A stretch of 64,000 nucleotides of DNA from an uncultured Synechococcaceae cyanobacterium (GCA_902572395.1 CACGFX010000005.1:1-64000), one strand, 5' to 3'. Numbered from the stretch's first letter, positions 47,916-56,310 are shown. The notes: generated from the sequence alone by a model not told the origin. Numbers and translations: made by a program.

Positions 47916-47972
47916 ATCGGTAACTTAGTGTAAGAACACTATTTTGGGATTTACATGACCCTGAAAACCGAT
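47916..47972 (+). ncRNA. Candidate structured RNA or leader (three-way junction)
   Basis: Closing stem ATCGGT (47916-47921) with ACCGAT (47967-47972) encloses a perfect 6-bp hairpin TAGTGT-AAGA-ACACTA (47926-47941) and a weaker GGG/CCC hairpin (47946-47948 with 47959-47961). It starts at the predicted start site of an extended -10 promoter. It could be a small RNA or the 5' leader of the 45-residue ORF at 48050. No known Prochlorococcus RNA family was identified by eye. Confidence 0.35.
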
Positions 47973-48049
47973 GAGAAGTTAGAAGAATAATTAATAAATT
48001 TAAATCTTAAATTTCACAGTCATCACATTTAATTAGGAACATTTTATCT

Positions 48050-48187
48050 ATGAACACATCATCAGAAACTTTGATTGATAGAACTGAAAGACTTTTAAAA
48101 GAAGATGAAAACTATAGAGCGATTCTTGAAAAACTTTTTTTACTAGATAATCAGCATTTTGAAAGATATTTTATTAAGTGCTCTTAA
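48050..48187 (+). CDS. Small ORF (45 aa), unknown
   Basis: ATG-to-TAA frame: MNTSSETLIDRTERLLKEDE, then NYRAILEKLFLLDNQHFERY and a short tail. It is mostly predicted amphipathic helix. An AGGAA-like site lies about 12 bases upstream. No family recognised; it may be expressed from the promoter near 47906. Confidence 0.45.
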   Translation: MNTSSETLIDRTERLLKEDENYRAILEKLFLLDNQHFERYFIKCS

Positions 48188-48218
48188 ATAATTATCTCTA
48201 CCAAGCAACTTAATCTCA

Positions 48219-48362
48219 TTGAGTACTCTTAGTTATCTAGAGCCATTCTCCATGGACATCTCCTGTTATGGAAAACATAGGTTTGGGTTGAACCATAATC
48301 ATGCTGTCAAGACTTCTCAGCCTCCTAATTGGCATCATGCTTATGCTAAGGTTTTAATTTAG
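48219..48362 (+). CDS. Small ORF (36-47 aa), possibly coding
   Basis: Open frame with an unusual His/Asn/Pro-rich sequence: MDISCYGKHRFGLNHNHAVK, then TSQPPNWHHAYAKVLI. Either ATG at 48252 (36 residues) or TTG at 48219 (47 residues) could start it. The composition is unlike random translation of AT-rich DNA, which would be Lys/Asn/Ile/Leu-rich. It ends one base before the stop of an opposing micro-ORF. No family recognised. Confidence 0.4.
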   Translation: MSTLSYLEPFSMDISCYGKHRFGLNHNHAVKTSQPPNWHHAYAKVLI

Positions 48363-48363
48363 T

Positions 48364-48447
48364 TTATTGCATACCTTCTTCTGAAGATTTTCCAGTCACA
48401 GGCTCCTCACTAGGCTCTTGTTTGTTGTAGTAATAAATTAATTCCAA
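48364..48447 (-). CDS. Micro-ORF (27 aa), possibly coding
   Basis: TTG-started frame giving MELIYYYNKQEPSEEPVTGK and ending SSEEGMQ, with an in-frame TAG four codons before the start. The acidic Pro/Glu tail is reminiscent of very short picocyanobacterial ORFs, but this is only an impression. No ribosome-binding site seen. It converges with the ORF at 48219-48362. Confidence 0.3.
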   Translation of the reverse strand: MELIYYYNKQEPSEEPVTGKSSEEGMQ

Positions 48448-48629
48448 AGTTATAGCCTAATACCTTAATAACAAAAGAATCAGTAATATTACTCTCATAA
48501 AAAAGGAGCTTATTACGCTAAACATGTTTAATTGACCTTGATTTCTAGTAAAGATATTTCTTTTTTCGTTTTTTGCTTATTTTTAGTTATTCATCTAAAC
48601 ATTAAAAGAATACATCTTCTCCTAACAAT

Positions 48630-48968
48630 CTAATTAAGCTTATAACTAGTAGTTAATGTTTTAACTATCGATTTTTGAGGATCTTTATTTGGATAACAAT
48701 TAACAATTCTATATTTGCCTCCTTTTCTATCAGTTTCAACAAAAGTAAATTGAACAAATTTTTCTTTTTTAGTACTCGAAGAATCCTTAATTTCTACTTT
48801 GATTATTTCCTCATTTTTACTTTCAATCAATCTTGATTTACCTCCACAAACACGAACAGCAGTTTCTTTAGTTACAGAAAACAATTTATTTTCATTAGTA
48901 ATGGATAGTTCATCTTTAGTACTACAAGAAGTAATAAAAAGGAGAATTACAACTAAAATCTTTTTCAT
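48630..48968 (-). CDS. Small putative lipoprotein (112 aa)
   Basis: The N-terminus (MKKILVVILLFITSCSTKDE) is a short lipoprotein signal with a lipobox-like ITSC, so the mature protein would begin at Cys15. The remainder is a Lys/Thr/Ser-rich domain with two more cysteines (VCGGK, NCYPNK) that might pair. It is probably attached to a membrane facing the periplasm. No family recognised. It stands alone in the gene-poor stretch. Confidence 0.6.
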   Translation of the reverse strand: MKKILVVILLFITSCSTKDELSITNENKLFSVTKETAVRVCGGKSRLIESKNEEIIKVEIKDSSSTKKEKFVQFTFVETDRKGGKYRIVNCYPNKDPQKSIVKTLTTSYKLN

Positions 48969-49118
48969 AGTTTTTTAGATGACAAGTTCACTTGAAATTT
49001 AATTTAAATTTTCTTTTATTAAGTTGGGTAAGATAAGACTGAATTTCTTTCTATACATTATTTTTAAATACATATTATTGAAATTAATTTAAATTTTGAT
49101 TGAAGAGAATTAATCATT

Positions 49119-50132
49119 TTAAAAATTTGCCTTTTCCTCAATTAATGAACATACGTTATCGAAATACTTGCTATTTTCTTTTTTTAAAAATAGATTTATG
49201 CCCTCAATACGTAATTTTGTATTGATAATGGGCAAACTTGTTAAAAGACTGTATTTACTTTTAATGGTTTCATTTGGCATCGTTTCGTCCATAAATAACT
49301 TTTCCTCATGAGAACAGCAAGGGCATTTATAGAAAGACATATTTTCAATTAATCCATAAATTGGCATTCCAAAATTTTCATACATAGACGTTGTTCTTAT
49401 TAAATCAGAATAAGATGATGAACCTGGCAAAGTAACTAAAATCACCCCAACTATTGGACTATCTTGAAGAAGAGTTATCTGAGTATCGCCTGTACCTGGA
49501 GGTAGATCGATAAGCAAGAAGTCTAATTCACCCCAATCAACTTGATACAAAAACTGATTTAGTAATCTTGTTAATATCGGACCTCTCCATGCAAGTGATT
49601 GATTTGATTTTGCAAGCATTGCAACAGACATTATTTTTAAGTCTTCATGATCTAATGCAATAAATTTGACTTTTCCATTTTCCTCCTTAGTCGATACGTC
49701 TTGTTTACTCAATCCAACAATATTAGGGATATTAGGTCCATAAACATCGGCATCTAAAATACCTACTTTAAAACCTCTTTTTTTTAAATTTAATGCAAGG
49801 CCAACAGTCACAGAAGATTTACCTACTCCACCTTTTCCACTACCAATAGCAATTGTCCTTTTAACTCCTTCAATAAATTTGAGATCTAAATATACTTTTT
49901 TCGCCCATGAAAAAATTTTTAGTTTATTCTCAATTATTTTTTTTAATTTAATTTGATCTGATCCAAGAAATAACTTCAAATATAAATAATCTCCAACAAC
50001 TCTTATATTCCTCACAACGCAAGATGAGATTAGATCACCATAAATTTCTCTAAATTCTAGAGATTTTAAATATTCTTTTACTTGATTCTGTCTAGCCTCA
50101 TTTTCTTTATTATCCTCATTTGAATTACTCAT
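49119..50132 (-). CDS. Mrp/ApbC/NBP35-family Fe-S cluster carrier ATPase
   Basis: P-loop protein of 337 residues. The N-terminal DUF59-like part (about 1-90) is followed by the deviant Walker A GSGKGGVGKSSVTVGLAL, DADVYGPNIPNI, LLIDLPPGTGDTQIT and a cluster-binding CPCC in FYKCPCCSHEE. Mrp/ApbC proteins carry and donate 4Fe-4S clusters. It is last of four tightly packed genes including an Fe-S ferredoxin, suggesting dedicated maturation. Its ATG overlaps the HEAT-protein stop (ATGA). Confidence 0.9.
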   Translation of the reverse strand: MSNSNEDNKENEARQNQVKEYLKSLEFREIYGDLISSCVVRNIRVVGDYLYLKLFLGSDQIKLKKIIENKLKIFSWAKKVYLDLKFIEGVKRTIAIGSGKGGVGKSSVTVGLALNLKKRGFKVGILDADVYGPNIPNIVGLSKQDVSTKEENGKVKFIALDHEDLKIMSVAMLAKSNQSLAWRGPILTRLLNQFLYQVDWGELDFLLIDLPPGTGDTQITLLQDSPIVGVILVTLPGSSSYSDLIRTTSMYENFGMPIYGLIENMSFYKCPCCSHEEKLFMDETMPNETIKSKYSLLTSLPIINTKLRIEGINLFLKKENSKYFDNVCSLIEEKANF

Positions 50133-51109
50133 ACATTCAATTTTTCTAAAGCTTTTTGAGATTGAATTCTTACTTCAATATCAGCATCATCTAATGATTG
50201 TTTTAAAGGTGGTATTGCCTTTTTAGATCCTAATAAACCCAAAGCGATAGCAGCTTCTTTTCTCACATCTGAATAATCGTCACAAAGTAATTTCACTATT
50301 TCCCCTAAATATTCCTCGGATAGTACTTTTGTAAGAGCTCTCATTGAAAACTTCCTTACCTGCCAATGCAAGTCCGAAATAGCAGAAGAAAGAGATTTAG
50401 AAGAAGAATTATCCGCATGCATTTCTAATGCGATGGCTGCATTTCGTCTTACTTCCCAAGACTCATCATTTTCTAGAGAATTACACAATATTGAAACAAT
50501 ACAATCTTCTCTAAAATTTCCAAGAGTTAACATTGTTTCCTTTCTTACTTCTTGATCAGGGTCATCAGCAAGGGTGTTTGCTGGGGTAAAATGGGTTAAT
50601 TGATTAAGATATCTAAGCGTAATAACAGCCTCTTTTCGTATATTTTTATTCTCTGAAGACAAATAGGGGCTAATTGAGGGTAATGCCTGAACATCATGAA
50701 TTTTTCTCAATAAAATTAAAACATAAATTATCTGTAATTCATCGTCACTCTCCAAATAGTCTAATAACTTAAGTAAATGATCTTGATTTATTAATTCTTT
50801 AAGAGCACTACATGCTTCATCACTTACTTTTTTATCTCTTTTACTGTTTATACATTCCAGCAATGGTAAAACAGCTTTAGCATTTGCCATTTCCCAAAGT
50901 GTAGTGACAGCAATAAGTTGAACTGAAGAGGAAGGGTCTTCGAGAGCGTGAATCAAAAAAGGGATCGTATCTTCATCGCATTCCTGTTGTAAATTTACTG
51001 CAGCTACAAGTCTATCTCCTTCATCATCGGAGGAAAGCATTTCAACCATTTCTTGAACTTCTTCATCTAAAAGATCAATTTCAGATTGTAGAGATTGGTT
51101 AAATTTCAC
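50129..51109 (-). CDS. HEAT-repeat protein
   Basis: Protein of 326 residues built of about nine HEAT/PBS-lyase-like repeats, e.g. DEDTIPFLIHALEDPSSSVQ and DVRKEAAIALGLLGSKKAIP. The first 20 residues are acidic. Such scaffolds act as protein-protein adaptors or lyases for phycobilins; with no catalytic motif, an adaptor or maturation role for the neighbouring flavoprotein-ferredoxin is more likely. Start is ATG 2 bases after the ferredoxin stop. Confidence 0.85.
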   Translation of the reverse strand: MKFNQSLQSEIDLLDEEVQEMVEMLSSDDEGDRLVAAVNLQQECDEDTIPFLIHALEDPSSSVQLIAVTTLWEMANAKAVLPLLECINSKRDKKVSDEACSALKELINQDHLLKLLDYLESDDELQIIYVLILLRKIHDVQALPSISPYLSSENKNIRKEAVITLRYLNQLTHFTPANTLADDPDQEVRKETMLTLGNFREDCIVSILCNSLENDESWEVRRNAAIALEMHADNSSSKSLSSAISDLHWQVRKFSMRALTKVLSEEYLGEIVKLLCDDYSDVRKEAAIALGLLGSKKAIPPLKQSLDDADIEVRIQSQKALEKLNV

Positions 51110-51111
51110 AA

Positions 51112-51339
51112 TTATCTAAGAAGAAATGGAATTTGAACAGTTATTGCTCCCACCGGACATTCCTTTTCACAGGGTAAACAAAACCAACATTCATCATACT
51201 TCATATATGCTTTTCCTGTATCTGGATTTTTTGCAAGTACATCTAAGGGACATACTTCTATACAGGCTTTACATTTATCGAGACATTTACTTTCATCGAC
51301 TATTACTGGGACGTCTACTCGGTTGCTAGTTAAGGCCAT
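51112..51339 (-). CDS. 4Fe-4S ferredoxin, AprB-like
   Basis: Small 75-residue protein with two four-cysteine cluster motifs: CLDKCKACIEVCPLDVL and CWFCLPCEKECPVGAI. The order and the ECWFCLPC spacing resemble the ferredoxin part of adenylylsulfate reductase beta subunit (AprB), without its C-terminal extension. It lies about 40 bases downstream of the AprA-like flavoprotein gene and would pass electrons to or from it. Confidence 0.88.
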   Translation of the reverse strand: MALTSNRVDVPVIVDESKCLDKCKACIEVCPLDVLAKNPDTGKAYMKYDECWFCLPCEKECPVGAITVQIPFLLR

Positions 51340-51381
51340 AATTAGTTATTAAAAGAAATTTTTTATTTTTGAAGAAATGAT

Positions 51382-53088
51382 TTAAGCGACAGAAACGTCA
51401 TATTTTTCCTCATTTAAATTGACATCAAATAAATAGGGTTTTAAATCTTCTTTGAAGATGGTCATTTCATTATTGTCAAGACTTTTTTTGATAATGGTGT
51501 TGCACATCCACTCTTCATCATTCCTGTTTGGAAAATCTAATCGATAATGATAAAGTCCCCATCGACTTTCAGTCCTGTAGAGCGATGCTTTGGCAGCCAT
51601 TTCAGCGCAATCTCTTATAAAATGAATCTCCATACATCTCATCAATTCATGAGGATCTCTTGCTCCTAATTCATCTATAACATTTTTATAGTCTATGAAT
51701 TTTTCCAAACCAATTTTCATATTTTTTGGAGACTTTGGAGGCTGTAAATAATCATTTACAAACCTTCTAAGTTTATATTCAACCTGTGTATGAGGAATTC
51801 CATTTGGATTATTTAAAGGAGCTAATAATCTCTCTTTCTCAGTATTAATAAAATCTGAATCAACATCACCATGATCTATATCTTTTATGTAATCCATAGC
51901 ATGTTCTGCAGCAACTCTTCCAGAAACAAAAGCTCCAATCATATAGTTGTGTGGAACATTTGCCATATCACCAGCCGCATACAGTCCAGGGATGCTCGTT
52001 CTCATAAATTCATCAACTTGAACACCTGAAGCAGAATGTCCACTACATAAACCTATTTCTGAGATATTCATCTCAACTCCATCTCTCCTGTAGTTTTCTC
52101 CTCTTCCAGCGTGAAATCTCTCTCTACTAGGTCTCTCATTATCAAATAATATTGTTTCAATTTCAGATATTGTAGATTCATCGAGATGATACATTTTTAA
52201 ATGAACTGGCCCTTGTCCCGAATTCAGCTCTCTCCAAACTTCTAACATCATTTGACCACTCCAATAATCACAACTTATGAATCTATTGCCAGATGCATTA
52301 GCTGTATAAGCTCCAAAGGGGCTTGCTACATAAGCACATGCAGGGCCGTTATAGTCCTTAATAAGTGGATTTATCTGGAAGCACTCTATATTAGATAATT
52401 TTGCACCAGCTTGATAAGCCATAGAATATCCATCACCTGCATTAGTAGGATTTTCATAAGTACCATATAAATATCCTGAAGCAGGTAAACCTAATCTTCC
52501 GCACGCCCCAGTACATAGTAAAATTGCCTTTGATTTTATGACATACATGTCACCACTTCTCACATCTAATCCGGTAATGCCTATTGCTCTTCCATTCTGA
52601 GTTAAAACACGAGTCGCCATAACTCTATTGATAACTTTTATTTTATTCCGTTTAACTTGTCGAGATAATATTTTCTTCAAATCCTTTCCCTCTGGCATGG
52701 GTAAAACATACTTCCCAACTCTATGAACTTGTTTTAAATCATATTTACCCTCATTATCTTTTTGAAATTTTACTCCCCATTCTTCAAGTTCTTGGATAAC
52801 ATCAAAACCTAAAAGTCCAGTTTTGTGCACAGCTGACTGATCTAAAATTCCATCATTTGCTATTGTTATTTCTCTGACGTATTGTTCGGGAGTGGAATTT
52901 CCAGGGATAACAGCAGTATTAACACCATCCATTCCCATAGCAATTGCCCCACTTCTTCTGATATTCGCTTTCTCTAAAACAAGGACGGATGAATCTGGTG
53001 ATTTTTGCTTAGCCTTGACAGCAGCCATACATCCTGCAGTACCTCCTCCAACTACCAAGAAATCAACTTCAAGATTAATTATTTCCAT
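51382..53088 (-). CDS. AprA-like FAD oxidoreductase (fumarate reductase / succinate dehydrogenase flavoprotein family)
   Basis: FAD protein of 568 residues. The Rossmann motif is DFLVVGGGTAGCMAAVKA; then come RRSGAIAMGMDGVNT, LLCTGACGRLGLPASG, GEN-type loops and GLYAAGDMANVPHNYMIGAF. The RSGA-AMG stretch and the ferredoxin partner make it closer to adenylylsulfate reductase alpha (AprA) than to SdhA. It has no signal peptide, so it is cytoplasmic. It heads the four-gene unit with the ferredoxin, HEAT and Mrp genes, and is divergent from the LysR-type gene. Substrate unknown; true APS reductase activity is not implied. Confidence 0.85.
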   Translation of the reverse strand: MEIINLEVDFLVVGGGTAGCMAAVKAKQKSPDSSVLVLEKANIRRSGAIAMGMDGVNTAVIPGNSTPEQYVREITIANDGILDQSAVHKTGLLGFDVIQELEEWGVKFQKDNEGKYDLKQVHRVGKYVLPMPEGKDLKKILSRQVKRNKIKVINRVMATRVLTQNGRAIGITGLDVRSGDMYVIKSKAILLCTGACGRLGLPASGYLYGTYENPTNAGDGYSMAYQAGAKLSNIECFQINPLIKDYNGPACAYVASPFGAYTANASGNRFISCDYWSGQMMLEVWRELNSGQGPVHLKMYHLDESTISEIETILFDNERPSRERFHAGRGENYRRDGVEMNISEIGLCSGHSASGVQVDEFMRTSIPGLYAAGDMANVPHNYMIGAFVSGRVAAEHAMDYIKDIDHGDVDSDFINTEKERLLAPLNNPNGIPHTQVEYKLRRFVNDYLQPPKSPKNMKIGLEKFIDYKNVIDELGARDPHELMRCMEIHFIRDCAEMAAKASLYRTESRWGLYHYRLDFPNRNDEEWMCNTIIKKSLDNNEMTIFKEDLKPYLFDVNLNEEKYDVSVA

Positions 53089-53189
53089 GGGTAACTTCGT
53101 TATTTTATACCTTCTATTATATCCGAAAAACTATGATATATCTCGGTTTTAGGTATTTATAGAAACTATTGCGCTATTAAATAATTTTA

Positions 53190-53213
53190 TAGGTTAATTT
53201 AAATTCAAACCTA
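53190..53213. promoter_or_regulatory. Inverted repeat between the AprA-like and LysR genes
   Basis: Perfect 6-bp arms TAGGTT (53190-53195) and AACCTA (53208-53213) with a 12-base AT-rich centre, in the divergent intergenic region. It is a possible operator of the divergently encoded LysR-type regulator. Confidence 0.35.
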
Positions 53214-53262
53214 ATCAAAAAAATCCAGAATGATTAAAAATCTCTAAATTGAGTATAAAAAA

Positions 53263-53282
53263 TATGTGTAATTAGATACATA
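53263..53282. promoter_or_regulatory. TATGT-N10-ACATA inverted repeat upstream of the LysR gene
   Basis: Five-base perfect arms 53263-53267 and 53278-53282, about 46 bases before the LysR start. Size and AT-rich centre suit a LysR-type recognition site but would also occur by chance in such AT-rich DNA. Confidence 0.3.
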
Positions 53283-53327
53283 AAAACCTCTTATTTAATA
53301 TCATCATATATGTAATAAGGTAGGTAG

Positions 53328-55304
53328 ATGGAGTTATCTCAACTAAAAGTATTTTTTGAAGTTTCAGAACATCTAAACTTTTCAAAGGCTGCGAAAAAAT
53401 TACATCTTAGTCAACCTGCAGTTTCTATAAAAATTAAATCTCTTGAAAAATCACTCAAAGTTGAATTATTCAAAAGATCTCAAAACAAGTTGGAATTAAC
53501 CAAAGCAGGATTAGAAACGAAAAAAGCATGCATAAAAATATTTGAAGAAATATCATTATTGCAAGAAAAATTAAATGAAGAAAAACACCAGCAAGAAAAA
53601 TTAAATTTATTCTTCAACGTCAATACACAAGAAAATCTTATAAGCAAATTAATTTTAATTTTCGAAGATTCTTTGAAAGAATTAATTAAGATTAATTATT
53701 TTTCATGCTTTTCTGAAAAAGAGATATTGGAAAAAGTCAATAATACTTATAATTCCTTTGGAATAGTTTCTTCAGAATCTTCCGGCTTAAATACAAATTC
53801 TATTCCTTGCTTCCCAAATGAAATAGTTCTCCTAAAGAAAAATTCAACCAATAGATCATTAGATTTCTCAAATTTAGAAAGTATTAAGAATGAAAAAATA
53901 TTATTTCCTGAAAAAAATTCAGATGATTACTCAATTATTGAAAATAGATTAGGGATAGCAGGTTATAAATTTGAAGATTTCGATAACAAGAAATTTGTAA
54001 GCTCTGCCTTAATTAATTCATTAACTAAAAATAGCGATTGGTTAGCTATTACTACTTTAAATATATTCGAGAGGGAAAATCTAGAGGGCATCGAGATTAT
54101 AAAGTTAGATGAACTTTTTATCCCTTATACAAAGTATCTTATTTTCAATAAAGGTAATGAAAATAATAATCTAAAAAACTTTAGTAATTTACTTGAACTA
54201 TTAGTTGAATTATCTTCAAAATCTGTAGATGAAGTTCAGGAATCTTTATTTAGGAAAGATATTCCTCACCACAATAATCTGACCTATAAGGATAATTTTT
54301 TACCATTTCAGAAAATTTATTTAAATAATATAGATAGAAATAATAAAATCAATATCGATGTAAAAATTGGAGTTCAACACGACACTATTCAAACATCATT
54401 AGCTTCAATAATTCCAGAAAAACTTTGTTTATTTGATTTATTCCTTAATGAATGTAAAAGAAAAGATAACATTTCACCTAAATGGATAAATCATAATTCT
54501 GCCTACCCAATAATCTCAAAACTAAAAACTGAAGAACTTGATTTCGGTATTGTAGGAGATTATGCAATTTCTCATCTAGCAAATCAGGAAACTAATTCTG
54601 CCGAAGATATTGTATTGGTTAGTTTTGTGAGCATAAATCCTGAGGGAGGCGGTTCGAATTTAATATTACCTAGAGATTCCAACATCAAATCTTTAGGTGA
54701 ATTTTCTAAAGGCTCAACGATTGCAGTTCCATTTTTATCTACAGCTTATGGATCTTTACTTTATAACCTTAAATCTCAAAATTTGAGAAAAGAAGTAACC
54801 TTAAAAGACTACAGCATTAATAATATAAATTCCATTAAAGAAACGAATGTTGATGCATTTGCGTTCTTTACTCCATTTGATTACTTATTAGAATCAACAA
54901 AAGATTTTGAAATTTTAAATGAAAGTATTAGCGCACCAATTTCGTATTATGGTGTTTTGGTAAGAAAAGCGTTTTTACAGAAGAATGAAGATATCGTTAA
55001 AGCATTTATAAAGTCACTTATAAGTGCAAAATATTGGTTTTATTCAGCTTCCTCGACAATACAAAAAATTAGTAAATGGACTGGAGTAAGCGAAAAAATT
55101 GTCAACTCAATTTTAGGAAATAGAGTTGGCAAAGATTGTCATTACATACCTGATATGAAAATCAGGAAAGATTGGATTGATACTTATACGAATGAAATAT
55201 ATTTTGAACCTAGCAGTGTAGATTTTAATCAAACTACAAAGAAAAATCCAATTATATTTGAGGATTTGCTAAGTGATGCTTATAAAGAGTTAAATCTTAA
55301 ATGA
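53328..55304 (+). CDS. LysR-type regulator fused to a TauA/NrtA-like binding domain
   Basis: Protein of 658 residues, twice the usual LysR length. Residues 1-60 are the LysR helix-turn-helix (MELSQLKVFFEVSEHLNFSK, AAKKLHLSQPAVSIKIKSLE). Residues about 90-300 look like the canonical LysR effector domain. From about residue 345 a second ligand-binding domain follows, aligning with the solute-binding protein encoded at 58048-59547: KIGVQHDTIQTS, LDFGIVGDYAIS, STIAVPFLSTAYGSLLY, DAFAFFTPFDYL and ISKWTGVSEKIVNSILG all have counterparts. It has no signal peptide, so the domain is cytoplasmic and probably a sensor. A ribosome site (TAAGG) precedes the ATG. It is divergent from the AprA-like unit and its 3' end overlaps the YeiH-like gene by 8 bases. 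Confidence 0.85.
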   Translation: MELSQLKVFFEVSEHLNFSKAAKKLHLSQPAVSIKIKSLEKSLKVELFKRSQNKLELTKAGLETKKACIKIFEEISLLQEKLNEEKHQQEKLNLFFNVNTQENLISKLILIFEDSLKELIKINYFSCFSEKEILEKVNNTYNSFGIVSSESSGLNTNSIPCFPNEIVLLKKNSTNRSLDFSNLESIKNEKILFPEKNSDDYSIIENRLGIAGYKFEDFDNKKFVSSALINSLTKNSDWLAITTLNIFERENLEGIEIIKLDELFIPYTKYLIFNKGNENNNLKNFSNLLELLVELSSKSVDEVQESLFRKDIPHHNNLTYKDNFLPFQKIYLNNIDRNNKINIDVKIGVQHDTIQTSLASIIPEKLCLFDLFLNECKRKDNISPKWINHNSAYPIISKLKTEELDFGIVGDYAISHLANQETNSAEDIVLVSFVSINPEGGGSNLILPRDSNIKSLGEFSKGSTIAVPFLSTAYGSLLYNLKSQNLRKEVTLKDYSINNINSIKETNVDAFAFFTPFDYLLESTKDFEILNESISAPISYYGVLVRKAFLQKNEDIVKAFIKSLISAKYWFYSASSTIQKISKWTGVSEKIVNSILGNRVGKDCHYIPDMKIRKDWIDTYTNEIYFEPSSVDFNQTTKKNPIIFEDLLSDAYKELNLK

Positions 55305-56310
55305 CTAAGAATTTATAACTAAGTATTAATAGAACAAAAGAACTAATTAAACTATATAACTGAAGTTTAGGAGCAAAATTTTTAATATTAAATATATTAA
55401 AATTTATACTAATTTCAAAAACAACTAAACATAATAAGAATTTAGAAATAACTTTTCCACTACTCAATATTAAATTAAATGTATTTGTGATAAAAAAATT
55501 ATTTTGGAAAAAATTTAAAATAAGTAAATCAAAAAAATTCGCTATCGCAATTACAATTAAAAATTTTATTAAAAAAGAGGGAATTGCGCTTTTGCCTAAA
55601 GTAAATTTATTCTTAGAGATATCTTCACGATAATTATAATTAAATGATAAGAGGACCAAAAATGGAGTCAGAAATAATATCCTCAAAGATTTAATAATAA
55701 TTGCCGTTTCAAGAGAATTTTCGGAATAAATTGCTGCACTGCTAATAACTTGCGCAGTAGATTGGATTGATGATCCAGCCCATAGTCCAAAGTTATATGG
55801 ACTTATTTCGAGTAGTTTGCCTAATATGGGAAGAATAATTACAAGAATAAAACCTGAAAAAGTATTGATCCATAAAGCTGTTGAAATATCATTTTTATTT
55901 GATTTAATAACCTTTGAGGCAAATGCTATTGCAACTGGACCACATATACAATTGCCAGCTATTAGCAAAAGTGCAATAGGTTTTTTAATGCCCAATATTT
56001 TTGAAAAGATAATACTTATGTAATAAGTTCCAAGAATACAAACAACAATCCAAAAGATCATCATAGGATTTAGAAGTTGTATTTTACTTAATAGAATTTG
56101 GCTCCCCATAATAATTATTGCAATTGACAATAATTTCTCATAAGGAATTTCTTGATAAAAAAGATTACTTTGAATTTTAATAATCCTTGCTAGCTGACCA
56201 ACAAAAAAAGCAAGAACAATTGGATCTAAGAAAATTAAGGAAGAAAGTTTATAAAATGGCGTTGAGAATGTAATTATGTTGATAGCTAGAATTATGAGAA
56301 TACATATCAT
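55297..56310 (-). CDS. YeiH/YadS-family membrane protein (putative sulfate exporter family)
   Basis: Integral membrane protein of 337 residues with about 10 helices. Family-like stretches are DPIVLAFFVGQLARI, GNCICGPVAIAFASKVIKSN and WAGSSIQSTAQVISSAAIYS, the last corresponding to the conserved GxSIHdvAQV segment. The family (Pfam Cons_hypoth698) is described as putative sulfate exporters, and some members sit beside sulfonate-degradation genes. Its ATG overlaps the ABC ATPase stop, so it is cotranscribed with the second transporter. Transported ion is inference. Confidence 0.8.
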   Translation of the reverse strand: MICILIILAINIITFSTPFYKLSSLIFLDPIVLAFFVGQLARIIKIQSNLFYQEIPYEKLLSIAIIIMGSQILLSKIQLLNPMMIFWIVVCILGTYYISIIFSKILGIKKPIALLLIAGNCICGPVAIAFASKVIKSNKNDISTALWINTFSGFILVIILPILGKLLEISPYNFGLWAGSSIQSTAQVISSAAIYSENSLETAIIIKSLRILFLTPFLVLLSFNYNYREDISKNKFTLGKSAIPSFLIKFLIVIAIANFFDLLILNFFQNNFFITNTFNLILSSGKVISKFLLCLVVFEISINFNIFNIKNFAPKLQLYSLISSFVLLILSYKFLVI

